Notes under the pieces: model-generated
Told to the model about the DNA's origin: nothing
Database searches by the model: none
Seen by the model: only the letters and a program-made list of their open reading frames with translations
Shown here: in pieces, positions 1 through 9,484 of the stretch
How positions within the stretch are numbered: the stretch's first letter is position 1
Layout of the letters: each line of letters opens with the position of its first letter
Program-made: the position numbers and the translations under genes
Assembly: GCA_026874595.1 (NCBI GenBank)
Contig: CM049308.1
Coordinates: forward strand, 95,466,624 to 95,530,623
Direction of reading: 5' to 3'
Source: Sipunculus nudus
Taxonomy: Eukaryota > Annelida > Sipuncula > Golfingiida > Sipunculidae
DNA length: 64,000 nucleotides

Positions 1-1373
1 CTAAAACTATGGTCAAATAGATTATTAACACCATATGGTAAAGATACAATTCTGAATTCTCAGATTCTTTCTCAAATTATTTACTTATTTTCAGTCCTTC
101 CTTCCCCAAGTAATCAATTCCAAAACACATTAAATAAGTTAATAAGAGATTTTGTTTGGTCAAAAGGTAGAAAACGGATAAAAAGAGAAACTTTGATTGC
201 CTCCAAAAAAGAGGGTGGTATAGGTATGACTGACGTTATATCTCAAGAAAAGGCATTAAAAATTAACTGGATAAAACAATTAAAAAATTATACACATTTA
301 AGTAAACTATATATTGTTATCTTAGAGATGCTAAGAAGTGACTTATCTATCTGTCTTTGTAACTTGAAACTGCAAGATGCACATAATGCTTTCAGATACA
401 AATCGCCTTTTTGGCTTAATGTTATAGAAGCCTGGTGTGCATATAATTTTGAAGAGGTAAATGAAAATAACATATTTACTCAGTCGCTTTGGTTTAACCC
501 AAATATTAAAATCAATGGACATTGTGCCTTCTATAAACGACTCAAATCTGTTAATTGTAATTTTATTTACGATATAATTACAAGGAAAACAGAAGGTTTC
601 AGACTTTTAACTTTTAAAGAACTTGAAGACAAATTTCATTGTAAGTGTAATTATATGCATTATATAAGCCTCTTGGATGCTATTCCACTAAAATGGAAAA
701 AAATATTAGATACACTTTCAGACATTAATAAGGAAAAACCCAAATTTGAGTTTATATTGGAACAAAAGAAAGTTTCAAGGTATGTTTACAATAAATTGAT
801 AACAATTTGTGTTAAACACCTGAAATCCACTATGAAATGGAAAAGCTAATTAGGTATAGAGGACGATTTAGTAAGGAGAGGTTTTGAAAACATTTATAGA
901 AATACAATATCAACAAAGTAAAGATATTTTCAGCTTTGTATATTGCACAGATGCTTGACACTCAACCCAATTTTAGTAAAATTTTCAATAAAAGAAGATA
1001 AGAACTGTACCTTTTGTAAGGTAGAGGAAGAAACCATGAAACATCTCTTTTGGGAATGCACTTTTGTGCAAAATAAATGGTCTCAAACTACTGTTTTATT
1101 AAAAAAATATAATATTTTAAAAGATAATAACCTTTACTATGTGCAGGTGATACTTGGTACTTACCATGATATTACTTTAAATGCAGTAATACTTCTGATG
1201 AAAAGATTTATATATATATATGTAGATGTGAGGAAAAGAAACCAATATTTAAGCTATTTAAAAAATTCTTAGCTAAAATTGTAAATATAGAAGATAGAGC
1301 AGCAAAGATGAAAGGTAAAAGAGACACCCACAATAAAAACTGGGAGAGATATTGTGAGATCTTGAAAATTTGA
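1..1373 (+). pseudogene. Degenerate LINE ORF2 C-terminal region
   Basis: The frame is open from base 1 to the TAA at 847-849 and reads through a KEGGIGMTDV motif, which typically follows the RT domain in L1-like ORF2 proteins. A frame change near 850-890 and an in-frame TAA near 921 separate it from the next block, which resumes with CILHRCLTLNP. That block holds a Cys-X2-Cys-X8-His-X4-Cys motif starting at 1006, a zinc knuckle found at the C-terminus of L1/Tx1 proteins. A second frame change falls in the TA-rich run near 1210-1225. After it the reading continues as ICRCEEKKPIFKLF and ends at TGA 1371-1373. With at least two frameshifts and one nonsense codon the copy is dead. Confidence 0.8.
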
Positions 1374-1557
1374 AGAACTGCTATGTGCCGAAATATATAT
1401 ATATATATGTTAAATATATCTCTATATAATAGCCAAGATATATAATGACCATTTGTCATTTTTCCTTTTGTGTTACATGTATGTCTGTATTGTTCATCAT
1501 ATTTGTATTTATCTGTATATGTAAATTTTTCTTTGTATGCAATGAAAAAAAAAATAA
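1..1557 (+). mobile_element. L1/Tx1-like LINE, 3' fragment
   Basis: This is the 3' end of a non-LTR retrotransposon that continues off the left edge. The sequence shows the region after the reverse transcriptase, a C-terminal zinc-knuckle-like motif, an AT-rich 3' UTR (about 1374-1540) and a terminal A-rich tail (about 1542-1555). Long, low-complexity-free open stretches plus the cysteine/histidine motif are characteristic of the L1/Tx1 group. It is a different insertion from the 5' fragment of a similar element at 60110-61765. No target-site duplication can be tested because the 5' end lies outside the window. It lies in intron 2 (or further downstream) of the minus-strand SLC5-like gene, in antisense orientation to it. 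Confidence 0.85.
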
Positions 1558-2240
1558 GGTGGCGCCACCTGCCACAAAATTGAGAAAGCTATCCAGGATG
1601 TATAAACCTGCAAAATTTTAGGTGGATAAGTCCAACCACTGCCGAGATATGAGTGATTTTATCCCAAAGCAGATGAACAGATGAACGTTGTGCAAAAATG
1701 GTTGCAGGTGGAGCCACAAATTTTGTGTATCATGAAGAGCTATGTGAGATCTATACACATGCAAAATTTTGGCCCATCAGTCAGACGGTTTCAGAGATAT
1801 GAGCTTGGATGTCTGTAGCGTAAATGTGAACATAGGTGGCGCCACCATCATTAATTCAAGAAAGCTATCCAGGATGTATACATATGCAAAATTTCAGGTG
1901 GATAAGTCTAACAAATGCAGAGATATGAGTAATTTTATCCCAAGGCAGATGAACAGATGGACACAGTTAATAAATTGTTGCAGGTGGGCCCCACCATTTT
2001 TAATGTATGTTATCAAGCTATCCAATGGCGACATTTGTGTAAAATTTTTAGCCCAATCTTTCAAACGGGTCCAGAGATATGGGGGTTATGTGTGAACACA
2101 GATGCACAAATGGACACAGAGCGCAGAGGAAAGGTCAGAGATCAAAACAAAATCGGGGCGCAGCAGTTCACACGTGACCCAGTCATAATCCAGGGTTTCG
2201 TAAAATTCCACCCAGCGGTTACGGAGGCAGGAAAATAATA
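1558..2240. repeat. Dispersed repeat with GGTGGCGCCACC modules
   Basis: Modules begin with the palindrome GGTGGCGCCACC or a variant at 1559, 1707, 1835 and 1983. They alternate between two types, so a dimer of about 276 bp is repeated roughly 2.5 times. Each module carries recognisable blocks: AAGCTATCCAGGATGTAT, GCAAAATTT, GGTGGATAAGTC and GAGATATGAG. The same blocks recur at 62930-63560 near the opposite end of the window, so this is a dispersed family. The ORFs here (1769-2095 and 1957-2238) overlap in different frames and look like chance. No encoded product is evident. Confidence 0.65.
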
Positions 2241-3300
2241 AAAAAAGTTTGCATCAGATCCTCATATTTTTTATTACATCAATCTTTTTTTAAATCTATA
2301 AATTTTACTATACATTTACAGAATGACATATATACAATGTATCTGAATATTGAAGTTGATTCACATTTCTAAATTGAATCAATATTTATAGCTAATTTGG
2401 TCATAGGTAACATCACATAATACAAAAATGTATTAATTTTTTATTAAATATATTTTTTTTTATTTGCAAAACAAGATACATTCAAAATTGCACTTTTATT
2501 ATCCATGATTTGGCTCATATATTATCAAATTGTGCCTGCTGATGGATTTTATTATAGTTTAATTTGTTTAATTATTCATAAGGAATTTATTCTTTTAAAA
2601 TGCTACATTACCACAACATGGCATCTTCTGGATTACTTCTTGAATTACTATTTAAAGAAAAGTTTTGTACATTGGAGTTGAAACAGCTTTTCAAGAAAGA
2701 AATAACAGTTCAAACAATAACAATTATTGCAATACATTTCTTGGTGGATGGGAGGGGGGGGGGGGGTGATATGAGAATAACTGTACACCTTTGACAGCAG
2801 CTGCATCACTAATAAGATTACCAAGGTAGGGCTGTAGCTAGTGACCAGAAGTGGGCAGCCTGGAGCTTGACATTGCAAATGAATACAATAAAGCCTAAAA
2901 AAAAAAACTTAAAAAATTAGCCAAATTTTTTAGCTTTTATTTTCAAATTAAACAGAATAAATCCTTATGTGTACCTGCTGTGAAAATTAAATCACATGTA
3001 CTTACAGGAAAGAAACGTGCCATGGTCAAAGCTTGGCAAAATTTAAGGTACTGATTTTATATTTATGCTAATAACTTAAAAAATTACAAATTTCAGATCT
3101 AATTTTGAGTATAGAATTGATTTTAGATCATATAAAGTTATATCCCTGAACAAAAAAAGTCTCCAGCTTAAACAATTATCAAGTTGAGAAAATATTTTTC
3201 CTGATTTTGTACAAAGTGCATTATGTTTGGGCCCAAAACTTTTATAAATCACACAATAATGACCACTTATAGTCGCTGAGCTAAAAATGAGAGATGTTGC
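2241..3300 (+). repeat. Dispersed repeat family R1, copy A
   Basis: This stretch aligns by eye along its whole length with 31395-32811 (copy B), and its second half aligns with 35640-36263 (copy C). Shared blocks include a 13-base G run (2754-2766) followed by TGATATGAGAATAACTGTAC, then GTGCCATGGTCAAAG, AATTTAAGGTACTGATTT and CATTATGTTTGGGCCCA. It ends with TTATAGTCGCTGAGCTAA, a degraded form of the terminal palindrome of copy B. There is no coding potential. It is probably a non-autonomous mobile element, but I cannot assign a superfamily. Confidence 0.65.
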
Positions 3301-3561
3301 AGCTGAACAGGGGGTCGCTCTTTATCTGCCACTGACAAACCCCCATATATTATAATAATTTGGGTGATTATAATATCACATACTAGTATCACCAGTGTGA
3401 TAATTTTATGATAATTCAAATCATTATATTTTACCGATTTTCATTAGATATTATAAGGTGATCAGTCCTATGGAATGAAGCAGGTATTTGGTAGACTTCT
3501 GTGCAGGGTAACTTTCTAATTACAATTCAGTTTATTATTTAACTGCCAGCCCTTTGATTAG
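3301..3561. other. AT-rich sequence without recognisable feature
   Basis: This 260-bp spacer lies between repeat R1 and the open frame of the second LINE. The 5' part of the LINE, including any endonuclease domain, is missing, so the element's 5' boundary probably lies in or just after this stretch. I see no gene here. Confidence 0.4.
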
Positions 3562-5856
3562 TGTTCACAGAGATCACAGAGTGATGACAGGCATTATCAT
3601 AACAAGATAAGCCTGAGTCGTGCCAAGGATATTGATATAACAAAATATAAAAGCATAGTGAATACACGAATGAATGAGATCTGTGTACCTGTTTCTGCAG
3701 TATATTGTAGGGATACAATGTGTCATTCAAAAGTTCATAGACAATACTTGGACAAGTTTTATGATGATATCTGTAATATACTGATTAATTCGGCAGAAGC
3801 AAGTATCCCTAAGTGCCAGCCTAAACGTCACTGTAAACCATACTGGGATAGATATGCACAAACAGACAAAAATACGGCCCTGTTTTGGCATCGTCTCTGG
3901 TTGGAGAATGGCCGTCCAACTGAAGGCGTGGTCGCCGACATCAGGAAACGTACGCGTGCGAACTATCACAAATCAGTACGAAAGCTGATAAAACATGAGG
4001 AAAATCTTCGTTACAAACGGATGGCTGATAAGATATTGGAAAACAAATCCCGACATCTATGGACAGAGGTAAATAAACTGAAACTAAGAGCTCGCTCAGG
4101 GGCCAATGTGATTGACAATGCAAATACAGCCTACGACATTGCAGACGTCTTTAAAAATAAATTTGAGACAATTTATAACTGTAACCCCACAGATAAATCC
4201 GAACTTGATGCTATTGAAATGGAGATCATTCGAAGAATAAGGTTTGGTTTATGCGATTCATCTGCTATCATTACGGCAAAAATGGTACAGGAAGCTATAG
4301 ACATGCTGAAACATGGCAAATCGGATGGCGATATCGGCATGGACACCGATAACATCAAACATTCTCCTCCAGTTTGCGCAGTTATGTTATCTTTATTATT
4401 TTCAGGAATGCTTACGCATGGTCACATGCCAGAGAATATGTAAAAGTCTACAATTGTGCCGATTCCAAAAAATAAAAATGGTAATCAGTGTTCTAGTAAC
4501 AATTATAGAGGAATATCGCTTTGTAGTGCAATAACAAAACTGTTTGAAATGATAATCTATAATAGGTTTCATGACTATATGAAAACGAGTGATCTGCAGT
4601 TCACCTTTAAAGCAGGGCATTCGACAACTATTTGTGCAACTGTTTTGAGGGAAGTGGCTATGTATTACAACTCTAGGGGTAGCGATGTTTATTGTTGTAT
4701 GGTGGATGCCACAAAGGCTTTTGATCGATTACAAATTGGTAAACTGTTCAAAGTTATATTGAAAAGAGAATTTCCTCCTTGTGTCATTCGAATTTTGTAT
4801 GAAATGTATAGCAAACAAAGAATAAGCATGAAGTGGATGAACTGCCATTCGTTCAGTTTTTCAGCCACAAACGGAGTGCGACAGGGAGGAGTGGTAAGCC
4901 CACTCTTATTTAATATGTATCTTGATGTTCTTGTCAATGAGCTTAAAAAAGATGGAACAGGTTGCCATATTGGACACTTATTCTCTGGATGTCTGGCCTA
5001 TGCGAACGATCTCACGTTATTGAGCCCTTCGGTAAATGGTCTACAGCGCATGCTAGACAGGTGTGAAATTTTTGGAAAAGAATATAGCGTCAAATACAAT
5101 GCTGCAAAGACTGTTTGTATAAAATTTACGAGTAAATCTAGTCACCGTGATAACACTGAGCGTGAACCAGACCTCACATTGTGCGGAACAAAACTCGAAT
5201 GGCAGAATAGTGTAAGCTACCTGGGGATTGTCATCAGTGGCGAGATGGACGACAAACATGATATTGAGACTAAATGTTGTGACTTCTATAGAATAGTTAA
5301 TGCCTTATGCGCCAATTTTGGAAAACTCCCATGTGAAGTCTTAGGTACGTTATTTAATGCTTACTGCACCTCGTTTTACGGGTCTCAGTGCTGGGATCTA
5401 AATTGTAAAGCCATTGACCAAATCTCAGTAGCGTACAATAAAGGACTGAGGAGGATATGGCAGCTACCGAGGACTACTCATAGATATGTGGTGTATGGTA
5501 CAAGTAAGAACCCAGATCTAAGAACTCAGTTAGAGAATCGTTTTATTAACATGTTTAAAAACATGTTGAAATCTAATAACAATTTATTGAAGTTTGCATC
5601 TACTCGTGCACTGTCGGATTTGTCGAGTAGTATTGGTAACAATTGTGCATATCTAATGGACAAATATAACCTTAGGAAATGTAATATTTGTAGCATAGAT
5701 AATAGAAATATAAAACATATACTGACAACAACACAGATGTGCATCGCTGACGTCGTCCATGAAGCCATTTCTGTGTGCGATGGCTTGGCTGATATACAGA
5801 CACTAGACTATGCTATGATAACAGCTCTAATTGAAGAGCTGTCAACTGAAAATTAA
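3562..5856 (+). pseudogene. LINE reverse transcriptase ORF, inactivated
   Basis: A single reading frame runs from 3562 to TAA 5854-5856 and is interrupted only by a TAA at 4441-4443, just before the first conserved RT motif. Upstream lies a basic linker (about 3700-4400). The RT fingers and palm follow: VPIPKNKNG near 4456, DATKAFD near 4705 and GVRQGGVVSP near 4875. The catalytic box reads YAND (4999-5010). The usual family motif is YADD, so the first catalytic aspartate is asparagine (codon AAC at 5005-5007, one transition from GAC). The C-terminal part has CNIC and a later histidine, perhaps a degenerate zinc motif. Two independent lesions in an otherwise open frame suggest a recent copy that cannot move by itself. 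Confidence 0.9.
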
Positions 5857-5975
5857 CTTACGGCTGTCCAATAGCCTTTCGCACTGTATTCTTTTCTGTT
5901 ATTTATTCACTTTATTGCACATTACTTATGTCTGTACATGTAAATGTACGAAATAAATATTATTATATTATTTAT
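3562..5975 (+). mobile_element. 5'-truncated non-LTR retrotransposon (jockey/CR1/I-like)
   Basis: A reverse-transcriptase ORF is followed by a short 3' UTR (5857-5975) containing AATAAA near 5950 and ending in TA-rich sequence. The RT resembles the jockey/CR1/I superfamily, to judge from the order of motifs: VPIPKNKNG, RGISLCS, DATKAFD, GVRQGGVVSP, then a YADD-type box and a YLGI motif. The exact clade is not determined. No upstream endonuclease is present, which fits 5' truncation during target-primed reverse transcription. It is antisense to the SLC5-like gene. Confidence 0.85.
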
Positions 5976-7330
5976 ATATATATATATTAATAAGCATTTC
6001 ATACATCTGACTGGGTTTACTCTTATAAACCGATAAACTAATTAATTAACAGTTTAGACTTGGGTGTTCACAGGAGGGCAAGAAAGGTGTTGAGTGTATT
6101 ACACAATATGTCTTGTATTAATGCTGTAAGAAATTCCTTAATTGCAATTGTTATTTTGGGCAAATGTATAAAAAGATATACTGGTTACTAAACCAAGGGA
6201 GTTAAGGTTAGAGCTAAAGAGAGGAGAGTCGAAGAGGTAGAGAGCTAGGAGAGAGAGAAGAGACAGGAATACGGACAGGAATTAACAGAGAGAGAGAGAC
6301 AGAGACAGAGAGAACAGAATCAGTTAAGTGGAAAATAGGGAAAACTATCAGAATATATATTTTGGACATTTGTTATTGTTAACTTTGATTGAATAAACTT
6401 GAATGTAAATTACATCTGGACTAAAGAATTTCTATCTGAGAAAATCAGAAATCTGTGAATAAAAGCACATAAACAACAGGACGGTGATACCAGGACCAAA
6501 TATCATCAGTACATGGAAGTCACAGATTATGTTCTCTTAATAGACACATACATTGCTTGTGTTCAGCTCTTATATAACACTTATTATTCATACTAAATGA
6601 GCTCACTGTGCACTGATATGTCCAAACATATAAATAATATATACCTTGACTACGTATGTAGTAAGTACACTGGATGTTCACCAGTTACTAACACTGATCA
6701 TGTTCCCTGGTTATGTACAATACTCATGTTCATGTTATATGTACTGATCATGTTAAGTGGTCATGTATAATACTCAAGTTCATGTGTTATGTACTGATCA
6801 TGTTGACTGGTTATGAACAGTGGCCTTGGTCACTTGTTATGTACAATGGTTAGTACACAGTTCTTGTTCATTGGTTTAGAACTAATAAAGACACTGGCCA
6901 TATTCACTGATAACATTCCTGGTTATGGATACCGGTTATGTTAACATATAATATATACAGTTTGTTTCATCACCATTAATTCCATTTTTATAAGACATAT
7001 GTCTTCTAGTTCAGACTACACTGAATGGAACTAAGTCCAGATATCAGTAGTATTGATTCAGTATGTTATGTATACAATGTATAACGTGTATAGCAAGCAC
7101 CCATATATACACAAACGATAATTATGTTGGTGAGTTATATGGAAACATCTAGGGCTATAATAATGATTATAAGCTTTCTGCAGACATGATGTTTTTCAAT
7201 GTAAACAGAAAGTTTCAATTTTGTTAATTTTCTTTTGGATAAAGCCACCTGTTGTTTTCAATTGAATGGTATGTTTTAAATCCTGCTGATAACCCCTCTG
7301 AAATATAACAGTTGTTGTTGACATTTTGAT
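5976..7330. other. Intronic sequence, mostly featureless
   Basis: This is non-coding, AT-rich sequence. It contains a GA-rich microsatellite (about 6215-6320), an LTR-like stretch listed separately, and a weak threefold repeat of about 60 bp at 6690-6830 built on ACTGATCATGTT and GGTTATGTAC. I searched the minus strand for the expected next SLC5 exon (a stretch resembling VGASLFASNIGS) and did not find it. Confidence 0.5.
6125..6414 (+). mobile_element. Possible solo LTR
   Basis: The stretch begins TGTAAG and ends TTACA, giving the TG...CA ends of many LTRs. It contains a TATA-like TATAAAAAGATATA near 6170 and AATAAA near 6393, in the correct order for promoter and polyadenylation signal. 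Against this, I see no matching short target-site duplication and no convincing primer-binding site after the 3' end. It may equally be chance in AT-rich sequence. Confidence 0.25.
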
Positions 7331-9384
7331 AAATATATATAATACTTAACTAACAGTATTATTAACTGATCCCTGCTGAGGTTAAGAAGTATTACTGAAT
7401 GTGAGAAGATTCATGGTATACTTATATATAATACTTAACTAACAGTATTATTTTGTCTAGTAACTGATCCCTGCTGAGGTCAAGAAGTATTACTGAATGT
7501 GAGAAGATTCATGGTATACTTATATATAATACTTATATAACAGTATTATTTTGTCTAGTATCTGATCCCTGCTGAGGTCAAGAAGTATTACTGAATGTGA
7601 GAAGATTCATGGTATACTTATATATAATACTTAACTAACAGTATTATTTTGTCTAGTAACTGATCCCTGCTGAGGTCAAGAAGTATTACTGAATGTGAGA
7701 AGATTCATGGTATACTTATATATAATACTTAACTAACAGTATTATTTTGTCTAGTAACTGATCCCTGCTGAGGTTAAGAAGTATTACTGAATGTGAGAAG
7801 ATTCATGGTATACTTGTATATAATACTTATCTAGCAGTATTATTTTGTCTAGTAACTGATCCCTGCTGAGGTTAAGAAGTATTACTGAATGTGAGAAGAT
7901 TCATGGTATACTTGTATATAATACTTAGCTAGCAGTATTATTTTGTCTAGTAACTGATCCCTGCTGAGGTTAAGAGGTATTACTGAATGTGAGAAGATTC
8001 TTGGTATACATATATATAATACTTAACTAACAGTATTATTTTGTCTAGTAACTGATCCCTGCTGAGGTTAAGAAGTATTACTGAATGTGAGAAGATTCTT
8101 GGTATACTTATATATAATACTTATCTAACAGTATTATTTTGTCTAGTAACTGATCCCTGCTGAGGTCAAGAAGTATTACTGAATGTGAGAAGATTCATGG
8201 TATACTTATATATAATACTTATCTAACAGTATTATTATGTCTAGTTACTGATCCCTGCTGAGGTCAAGAAGTATTACTGAATGTGAGAAGATTCATGGTA
8301 TACTTATATATAATACTTAACTAACAGTATTATTTTGTCTAGTAACTGATCCCTGCTGAGGTTAAGAAGTATTACTGAATGTGAGAAGATTCATGGTATA
8401 CTTATATATAATACTTAACTAACAGTATTATTTTGTCTAGTAACTGATCCCTGCTGAGGTTAAGAAGTATTACTGAATGTGAGAAGATACATGATATACT
8501 TATATATAATACTTATCTAGCAGTATTATTTTGTCCAGTAACTGATACCTGCTGAGGTTAAGAAGTATTACTGAATGTGGGCAGATTCATGGTATACTTT
8601 TATATAATAATTAACTAACAGTTTTTTTTTGTCTAGTACCTGATCCCTTTTGAGGTTAAGAAGTATTACTGAACGTGAGAAGATTCATGGTATACTTATA
8701 TATAATACTTATCTAACAGTATTATTTTGTCTAGTAACTGATCCCTGCTGAGGTTAAGAAGTATTACTGAACGTGAGAAGATTCATGGTATACTTATATA
8801 TAATACTTATCTAACAGTATTATTTTGTCTAGTTACTGATCCCTGCTGAGGTTAAGAAGTATTACTGAATGTGAGAAGATTCATGGTATACTTATATATA
8901 ATACTTAACTAACAGTATTATTTTGTCTTGTAACTGATCCCTGCTGAGGTTAAGAAGTATTACTGAATGTGAGAAGATTCATGGTATACTTACATATAAT
9001 ACTTATCTAGCAGTATTATTTTGTCTAGTAACTGATCCCTGCTGAGGTCAAGAAGTATTACTGAATGTGAGAAGATTCATGGTATACTTATATATAATAC
9101 TTAACTAACAGTATTATTTTGTCTAGTAACTGATCCCTGCTGAGGTTAAGAAGTAGTATTGAATGTGAGAAGATTCATGGTATACTTATATATAATACTT
9201 ATCTAGCAGTATTATTTTGTCTAGTAACTGATCCCTGCTGAGGTTAAGAAGTAGTACTGAATGTGAGAAGATTCATGGTATACTTATATATAATACTTAA
9301 CTAACTGTATTATTTTGTCTAGTAACTGATCCCTGCTGAGGTTAAGAAGTATTACTGAATGTGAGAAGATTCATGGTATACTTA
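7331..9384. repeat. 98-bp satellite, 21 tandem copies
   Basis: The marker TCATGGTATAC recurs from 7411 to 9371, exactly 20 intervals of 98 bp (1,960 bp), so there is no net length change across the array. Units differ by scattered substitutions such as GGTTAAG/GGTCAAG and TTAACTAAC/TTATCTAGC. The first unit lacks about 9 bp (TTGTCTAGT). The array lies in intron 2 of the SLC5-like gene, and its last unit runs directly into the exon 2 splice donor. On the gene's sense strand each unit carries CTTCTCACATTCAG, which resembles a splice acceptor. Confidence 0.95.
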
Positions 9385-9385
9385 C

Positions 9386-9457
9386 CGGCAGCCATATCAT
9401 AAACCTCCCAGCAAGGAAATACCCACTCACTGTCCCCCGATTAGATCTGCACATAGA
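9386..9457 (-). CDS. SLC5 (SGLT-like) sodium/solute cotransporter, exon 2
   Basis: This 72-nt exon encodes 24 residues. They begin [18 protein letters not shown] and end with a short hydrophobic FMIWLP. Only one of the three frames is open, and it is phase 0 at both ends. Family knowledge: SGLT/SLC5 proteins carry a closely matching segment (NRGTV-G-FLAGR-M-W-P) just after the first membrane helix, leading into the helix that forms part of the sodium site. The acceptor is TTTTATTTCCTTTCAG and the donor is CCG/GTAAGTA, both strong. It joins exon 1 (49622-49705) in frame. The substrate (glucose, myo-inositol or another polyol) cannot be inferred from this fragment. Met and Leu stand where many vertebrate SGLTs have bulky aromatic or Val residues in the final positions. 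Confidence 0.92.
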
Positions 9458-9484
9458 CTGAAAGGAAATAAAATGCTAGTCAGT
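9458..9484 (-). promoter_or_regulatory. Intron 1 splice acceptor and candidate branch site
   Basis: Read on the minus strand, a pyrimidine-rich tract ends in TTTCCTTTCAG immediately before exon 2. A CACTGAC element lies 22 nt upstream of the AG (branch A near 9480) and matches the metazoan branch-point consensus. That CACTGAC already belongs to the first unit of the 27-bp satellite, so the array starts within the splice signal itself. Confidence 0.7.

Noticed and set aside
1769-2238. Two overlapping ORFs in the GGTGGCGCCACC repeat
   Set aside because: They follow repeat modules in different frames, with no domain and no conservation between modules at the protein level.
3658-4443. A stand-alone 261-codon gene ahead of the reverse transcriptase
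   Set aside because: It is in the same frame as the RT and separated from it only by one TAA; together they are one broken LINE ORF.
1-9385. Exon 3 of the SLC5-like gene
   Set aside because: I looked on the minus strand for a VGASLFASN-type reading with splice sites and found none; it is presumed to lie outside the window.
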